8,380 nucleotides of DNA from assembly GCA_017420455.1 (NCBI GenBank), contig JAFOJB010000453.1, forward strand, positions 1 to 8,380, given 5' to 3'. How positions within the stretch are numbered: the stretch's first letter is position 1; the number at the start of each line of letters is the position of its first letter. A program made the position numbers and the translations under genes. This document shows, piece after piece, positions 5,979 to 8,380 of this stretch. The notes beneath the pieces were generated by a model that made no database searches, was not told where the DNA came from, and saw only the letters and a program-made list of their open reading frames with translations. The DNA comes from Blautia sp. (GTDB lineage Bacteria; Bacillota; Clostridia; Lachnospirales; Lachnospiraceae).

Positions 5979-6028
5979 AAAAAAGAACTCCTCTCTGACC
6001 CTGACGGGATCGGGAGGAGTTCTTTTTT
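5979..6028. terminator. Bidirectional intrinsic terminator between convergent operons
   Basis: AAAAAAGAACTCCTC (5979-5993) pairs perfectly with GAGGAGTTCTTTTTT (6014-6028), 15 bp including six A-T pairs. A small inner stem GACCC/GGGATC (5997-6011) closes on a TGAC loop. The A tract on one side and T tract on the other make it work on both strands. It ends the importer transcript (137 bp past the cbiO stop) and the beta-xylosidase transcript (48 bp past its stop). The stretch 5843-5978 between cbiO and the hairpin holds nothing else I can support. Confidence 0.92.
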
Positions 6029-6075
6029 ATCTGTTATGGACAGTTCCTATGGCTGTTTCATTTTACAGCAGAGTT

Positions 6076-8079
6076 TTACCAGACCTGGATCTCGTCTGCG
6101 GTACCTTCTGCAAAGGGTCCCGGAACGGTGGAGAGGCCTCTGTGGTTTCCGGCATAGTCGCTGTCGAAGGTGATGGAAGTACCATCCGGGTTTTCGAATC
6201 TCTCCTCCGGCTCAAAGGCACAGCCCAGAGTATCGCTGGTGATGATGCCGTCGGCAAAACCAGAGAGAAGGGAGCAGAGGTTGGTCTTCAGGATACATTT
6301 TCCATCTTTTTCAGACAGCTCTACCTGTACGTCCGAATCGTTGTCGATCAGATGATGCTTTTCATGCTTACAGACACTGGCACCCTTAAAGTAGGCGTTT
6401 CCCTCGACCCACACAGGCAGATGGCCGAAATGATACTGTGCAAGGGCGCCCATGTTCGGCTCCTCCCCGATCATAAAGTTGCCGATCCATTCCTCGTAGG
6501 TGGGGAAGATATCAAAGGGAGCCGTACCTGCAACCTGATAATCCGCGTCGGTGGGTTTTTTCGAATCATCCGTAACAGGATACTGCTGTACGAAAATGTT
6601 GTTGTAGATCCTGTCGTCTCCGTGGAGAATGGTCATGAATCCGGCTACCTCAGTACGGTGACGGATATGGTAAGGCGTATAGCGGGGCTCCCTCTGCCCG
6701 TTCACGACGCTGTCCACACCGGAGTTGATGAGACTGAAGCTGCCCAGCATCAGATTGTGCACACAGGCGATGCCCTGGCTGGGGATCGTGACGGAGACTC
6801 TGGAAAGGAGCAGATTGTTGTCGATCAGGGTGGGGCCGTGGCCTACCTCGATGAAGACATCTGTGTTGAACATGGCGCCTTTCGCATGTTCGGTGCCCTC
6901 CGGCTTCTGATTATGATACATCAGGTTCTGGGTGATCCTGGCACCCTGCGCCTGCCAGTCGCACCACACGCCCATGATGCAGTCGTGGATATGATTCCGG
7001 CGGATCGTCACATCGATGGCGGCGTGAAGCTTGATGCCCGCGGTTTCGGCGCCGCCCAGCTGCTGGGAATTGCAGATGTGATGGATATGGCAGTCCTCGA
7101 TGGTGGAGAAAACCCCGCCCATACGGCCCACGATACCGGTCTGTTCACAGTGATGAACGTTGCAGCGGCGGATGATATGGCTTCCCACATTCTCCTTCAG
7201 CCAGCCGTGGTACTGGCCGCGGCAAACGGCATCCCTCTCCATCTGGGTAGGACTTTTTACATGCTTTGTGTAAAAATACATATCATTTTCCGGATCGCGG
7301 TATTTGCCCAGAGAGATACCACAGCATTTGCTGTTGCTGATCTCACAGTCCTCGATGATCCAGCCCTTGCTCCAGTGCGGGCCGATCATGCCGTCCTGGT
7401 AGGCGGCAGGCGGCGCCCAGGTGGTGGCGGCCTTCTGGATATCAAAGCCGCTGACAGTAATATAGCCTACACCGGTCTTGTCGGGCATGAAGCAGTTGCG
7501 GCGCACACTGATCTCGATCTTTTCGCTGTTGGGATCGGCTCCCTGGAAATTTGCGTACAGGACTGTGACATCCCCGTCCTGCTCGGTATACCATTTAAAG
7601 GTGGATTCCTTCTTGTTCCATGCACAGGGGTCTGCTTCTCCCCGGATGCATTCCTCCAGGGTAACGGTTTCGTACATCATCAGGTCGTTCATGAAAACAG
7701 CGCCGGTATGACGGACGGTAGGGGCAAAGTACCAGTCGCCGCAGACATAGGTGGTATAGGGATTGTAGGAGCCGAATACACCGTTGTCCACCCTTGCTGT
7801 CCATACATTATCCTGATAATGCGTCCAGCCGGTAAGCACTTCGGCACCGGTGATGACAGCTCCAAGCGGCTCTTCCGAGCGATAGACGATACGGTTTTCC
7901 TCTGTACCGGCGTTGACGGGATTTACATATTCACGATAGATCCCGGGCGCTACCAGGATTTCGTCTCCAGGCATGGCGATCTTTGCAGCCTCATTGATGC
8001 GGCGGAAAGGCATTTCCTTACTTCCGTTTCCATCCCGGGAAGCCCCGGCGTTTACATAATAGACTGTTCCTGTTTTCAT
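6076..8079 (-). CDS. Intracellular beta-xylosidase, glycoside hydrolase family GH120
   Basis: A 667-residue right-handed parallel beta-helix enzyme expected to release xylose from xylo-oligosaccharides by a retaining mechanism. The N-terminus (YYVNAG, DGNGS, PFRRINEAA, PGDEILVAPGIYREYV) is the usual beta-helix opening. The middle closely resembles Thermoanaerobacterium XylC as I recall it: YANFQGADPN (175-184), WAPPAAY (221-227), IGPHWSKGWIIED (232-244), GSHIIR (299-304), AGIKLHAAIDV (347-357), VWCDWQAQG (371-379) and DVFIEVGHGP (407-416). By that comparison D374 is the nucleophile and E411 the acid/base. The gap between them is about 14 residues longer than in XylC, through an insertion around PEGTEHAKGAMF. 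No signal peptide is seen, so it is cytoplasmic. AAAGGAG (8091-8085) stands 5 nt before ATG. It is convergent with the importer operon. An opposite-strand open frame along most of its length is a shadow. Confidence 0.88.
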   Translation of the reverse strand: MKTGTVYYVNAGASRDGNGSKEMPFRRINEAAKIAMPGDEILVAPGIYREYVNPVNAGTEENRIVYRSEEPLGAVITGAEVLTGWTHYQDNVWTARVDNGVFGSYNPYTTYVCGDWYFAPTVRHTGAVFMNDLMMYETVTLEECIRGEADPCAWNKKESTFKWYTEQDGDVTVLYANFQGADPNSEKIEISVRRNCFMPDKTGVGYITVSGFDIQKAATTWAPPAAYQDGMIGPHWSKGWIIEDCEISNSKCCGISLGKYRDPENDMYFYTKHVKSPTQMERDAVCRGQYHGWLKENVGSHIIRRCNVHHCEQTGIVGRMGGVFSTIEDCHIHHICNSQQLGGAETAGIKLHAAIDVTIRRNHIHDCIMGVWCDWQAQGARITQNLMYHNQKPEGTEHAKGAMFNTDVFIEVGHGPTLIDNNLLLSRVSVTIPSQGIACVHNLMLGSFSLINSGVDSVVNGQREPRYTPYHIRHRTEVAGFMTILHGDDRIYNNIFVQQYPVTDDSKKPTDADYQVAGTAPFDIFPTYEEWIGNFMIGEEPNMGALAQYHFGHLPVWVEGNAYFKGASVCKHEKHHLIDNDSDVQVELSEKDGKCILKTNLCSLLSGFADGIITSDTLGCAFEPEERFENPDGTSITFDSDYAGNHRGLSTVPGPFAEGTADEIQVW

Positions 8080-8153
8080 TTTGTCTCCTTTCCTGTGACT
8101 CGGATCTTTTGCTTATGACTGGCAGATGCTCTCCGGGATCTCAGGCACTGCAC
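8076..8153 (-). CDS. Candidate 25-residue leader ORF coupled to the beta-xylosidase gene
   Basis: On the minus strand a GTG at 8153-8151 follows GGAGGT (8166-8161) with 7-nt spacing. Twenty-five codons later a TGA (8078-8076) overlaps the beta-xylosidase ATG as ATGA. The product starts MQCLRSRRASASHK and is strongly basic. Its last codons cover the AAAGGAG site of the main gene, so translation of the leader could control access to that site. No family is recognised and the length is within chance, so this is tentative. Confidence 0.25.
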   Translation of the reverse strand: MQCLRSRRASASHKQKIRVTGKETK

Positions 8154-8207
8154 ACAGATAACCTCCGGAGTCTGCCTGCCCGAATCTGCCAGCGTTGTTG
8201 TCAGTCG

Positions 8208-8223
8208 GCGATGTCCGCATCGC
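8208..8223 (-). repeat. Perfect dyad at the start of the beta-xylosidase transcript
   Basis: GCGATG-TCCG-CATCGC is a perfect 6-bp inverted repeat with a 4-nt centre. It lies about 7 to 22 nt downstream of the transcription start predicted from the extended -10. This is a common place for a repressor to block initiation or for a stable 5' hairpin in the mRNA. No known operator consensus is matched. Confidence 0.4.
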
Positions 8224-8236
8224 TTTCCATGAATGT

Positions 8237-8245
8237 ATTATAACA
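8237..8245 (-). promoter_or_regulatory. Extended -10 promoter of the beta-xylosidase gene
   Basis: Read on the minus strand, TGTTATAAT is a perfect TATAAT with a TGn extension. At 16-18 bp upstream there is no good -35, which is typical of extended -10 promoters that need an activator or are weak. The start of transcription would be near 8230, giving a leader of about 150 nt. Confidence 0.65.
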
Positions 8246-8380
8246 CCTCCGGAAGTAAAAACAGATAGCATTTCGTGCTTTTTTTCCTTCGGATTGTGCG
8301 GTCATTGCCGCAGTCCCCGGCCGGTGAGGCCGTGAACTGCAACCGGCCATTGTCAAAAATCGATTTACATGAGCACAAAG

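Larger units (their letters stand above)
8080..8380 (-). other. Upstream region of the beta-xylosidase gene
   Basis: The 301 bp hold the promoter, a dyad and a possible leader ORF (8080-8245, entered separately). ACCTCCGGA occurs twice, at 8161-8169 and 8245-8253; the second copy lies just upstream of the -10. Further out, GGCCGGT (8319-8325) and ACCGGCC (8342-8348) form a 7-bp stem with a 16-nt loop but no T run on either side, so it is not a standard terminator. TTGACA on the minus strand (8356-8351) has no -10 partner at usual spacing. No gene is seen between 8246 and 8380. Confidence 0.45.

Noticed and set aside
5817..6173. 118-codon + frame overlapping the end of cbiO and reaching into the GH120 gene
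   Set aside because: Part of it looks protein-like (DGKVLYAQFLDSI), but there is no ribosome site, it runs through the terminator and it shows no known family. A decayed gene cannot be fully excluded.
5878..8118. 746-codon open frame on the + strand opposite the beta-xylosidase gene
   Set aside because: It shows no recognisable domain and low-complexity composition, crosses the bidirectional terminator, and mirrors a clear GH120 protein. It is a shadow caused by codon bias.
8267..8285. Terminator-like AGCA-TTTCG-TGCT followed by T tract on the + strand
   Set aside because: The stem is only four base pairs and no + strand gene ends nearby.
1..8380. tRNA, rRNA, insertion sequence, phage attachment site or CRISPR array
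   Set aside because: No tRNA cloverleaf, rRNA segment, transposase or array of repeats was seen on either strand.

Overview
The window looks like a chromosomal segment of a moderately GC-rich gut Firmicute, probably a Lachnospiraceae-type Clostridia. The grounds are strong AGGAGG-type ribosome sites, compact operons, the protein families present and an intrinsic terminator with A and T tracts. The species cannot be named from sequence alone.

Left block (1-2723, + strand). The window opens inside the last 86 codons of a protein whose GGLxxGxH...SYMP pattern resembles DUF6379, the beta subunit of C-glycoside deglycosidases. After a 262-bp gap with a plausible sigma-A promoter come an AP-endonuclease-2/xylose-isomerase-like TIM-barrel protein (524-1363) and a Gfo/Idh/MocA NAD(P)-dependent oxidoreductase (1443-2723). 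These three families together match the gene set used for 3-keto-glycoside chemistry: an oxidoreductase makes a 3-keto sugar, and a TIM barrel plus DUF6379 protein cleaves by beta-elimination. A compound hairpin at 2798-2848 ends the block.

Middle block (3055-5842, + strand). This is an energy-coupling-factor nickel/cobalt importer in three genes: a NikM-NikN (CbiM plus PDGLE domain) fusion, the CbiQ/NikQ transmembrane protein and the CbiO/NikO ATPase. The ATPase ends in a striking histidine-rich tail in which ten histidines fall exactly every fourth residue, encoded over an imperfect DNA repeat. A 12-codon micro-ORF with its own Shine-Dalgarno links the stop of cbiQ to the start of cbiO. The roughly 210-nt leader of the operon is GC-rich and full of mutually exclusive short hairpins, but I see no B12 box.

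Right block (6076-8079, - strand). A 667-residue right-handed beta-helix enzyme, convergent with the importer, is recognisable as a GH120 beta-xylosidase. A near-perfect 50-bp bidirectional terminator (5979-6028) separates it from the importer. Its leader has an extended -10 promoter, a perfect dyad at the start of the transcript and a possible 25-codon leader ORF whose stop overlaps its start codon.

How it fits together: the outer blocks point to plant glycoside and xylan-oligosaccharide use inside the cell. The middle block supplies Ni/Co, and no nickel or cobalt enzyme lies in the window to say which metal is needed. The best candidates for something new are the keto-glycoside cluster, the four-residue histidine ladder on the importer ATPase, and the two coupled micro-ORFs.
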